64,000 bases of DNA, taken from Mariniflexile sp. AS56. Lineage in GTDB: Bacteria > Bacteroidota > Bacteroidia > Flavobacteriales > Flavobacteriaceae. How positions within the stretch are numbered: the first letter of the stretch is position 1; each line of letters begins with the position of its first letter. Below are positions 63,940-64,000 of the stretch, one piece after another. The notes under the pieces were generated by a model that saw only the letters and a program-made list of their open reading frames with translations, did not search any database and was not told the origin of the DNA. The position numbers and the translations under genes were made by a program. The DNA lies in NCBI RefSeq assembly GCF_030552475.1, contig NZ_JAUPED010000015.1, forward strand, positions 1-64,000, given 5' to 3'.

Positions 63940-64000
63940 ATGATACGCTCTATAGAAAATAATTCTGTGAATTTTTTAGATGAAATTGATATTCGCATCT
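63940..64000 (+). CDS. Partial Lrp/AsnC-family regulator (cut by window end)
   Basis: Only the first 20 codons are present: MIRSIENNSVNFLDEIDIRI. The L-D-E-I-D-I-R-I sequence matches the start of the Lrp/AsnC helix-turn-helix domain (usually L-D-x-x-D-x-x-I-L). The gene runs off the plus-strand end of the window. It is divergent from metE with 133 bases between the starts, a layout often seen for local regulators of methionine genes. The identity is inferred from a short stretch, so it is tentative. Confidence 0.6.
   Translation, partial: MIRSIENNSVNFLDEIDIRI

Noticed and set aside
1-64000. CRISPR arrays, rRNA or tRNA genes, transposases
   Set aside because: I looked on both strands and saw no regularly spaced repeats, tRNA-like cloverleaf with conserved arms, or transposase motif.

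Overview
This window looks like the chromosome of a marine-type Flavobacteriaceae (Bacteroidota). The evidence is AT-rich DNA, promoters of the TTTG/TAnnTTTG type, two proteins with C-terminal type IX secretion (T9SS type A) sorting domains, a TonB-dependent receptor with an N-terminal carboxypeptidase-like plug extension, and many protein families typical of this phylum (DUF349, DUF368, DUF6048, DUF6175, DUF6452, DUF6495, OstA-like). I see no prophage, transposase, CRISPR array, rRNA or tRNA.

Layout. 0.2-14.7 kb is a long minus-strand housekeeping run: rdgB, relA/spoT, a divergent Fur-family regulator, purA, an OstA-like protein with an extra C-terminal domain, a class III aminotransferase, a TPR protein, two tandem DUF368 membrane proteins, aroE and a DUF349 protein. 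14.8-17.6 kb holds an HPF-type ribosome hibernation factor, rlmH, nadC and a YihY/BrkB membrane protein. 17.9-24.0 kb is an accessory block between the YihY gene and priA. It has a tight four-gene cassette of exported proteins (one is DUF6175) and a translationally coupled pair encoding a beta-helix protein and a protein with four 75-residue repeats and a T9SS tail. 24.1-30.8 kb holds priA, an orphan LytTR response regulator, rpsF-rpsR-rplI, a DUF6495 gene flanked by intergenic palindromic elements, and hisS. 30.9-34.9 kb is a 1341-residue T9SS adhesin-like protein with thrombospondin type 3 repeats and a LamG domain. 35.2-41.4 kb carries agmatine-to-putrescine enzymes (aguA, aguB), two exported DUF proteins, rlmD and ornithine aminotransferase. 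41.5-49.4 kb has small membrane proteins, an Smr protein, an Asp-rich lipoprotein, a cysteine desulfurase, and a TonB receptor with an M23 peptidase. 49.5-54.1 kb carries a ZapB-like gene, zapA, a likely 6S-type RNA, rny, xerD, aroQ and a small beta-barrel protein. 54.2-64.0 kb has lpdA, a type II NADH dehydrogenase, an NTF2-like exported protein, a DUF1572 (DinB-like) protein, a lipoprotein MsrB, an M48 protease, an MFS transporter, metE, and the start of a divergent Lrp/AsnC regulator cut by the window edge.

Most of the window is core metabolism, translation and envelope biology. The least explained part is 17.9-24.0 kb. Its four small exported proteins resemble, by eye only, the CsgG/LPP20/FlgT-C family of envelope proteins; I infer they work together in the periplasm or at the outer membrane. 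Other notable points are the extra beta-sandwich domain on the OstA-like protein, a Fur-family protein without the usual zinc cysteines, and the structured RNA between zapA and rny.
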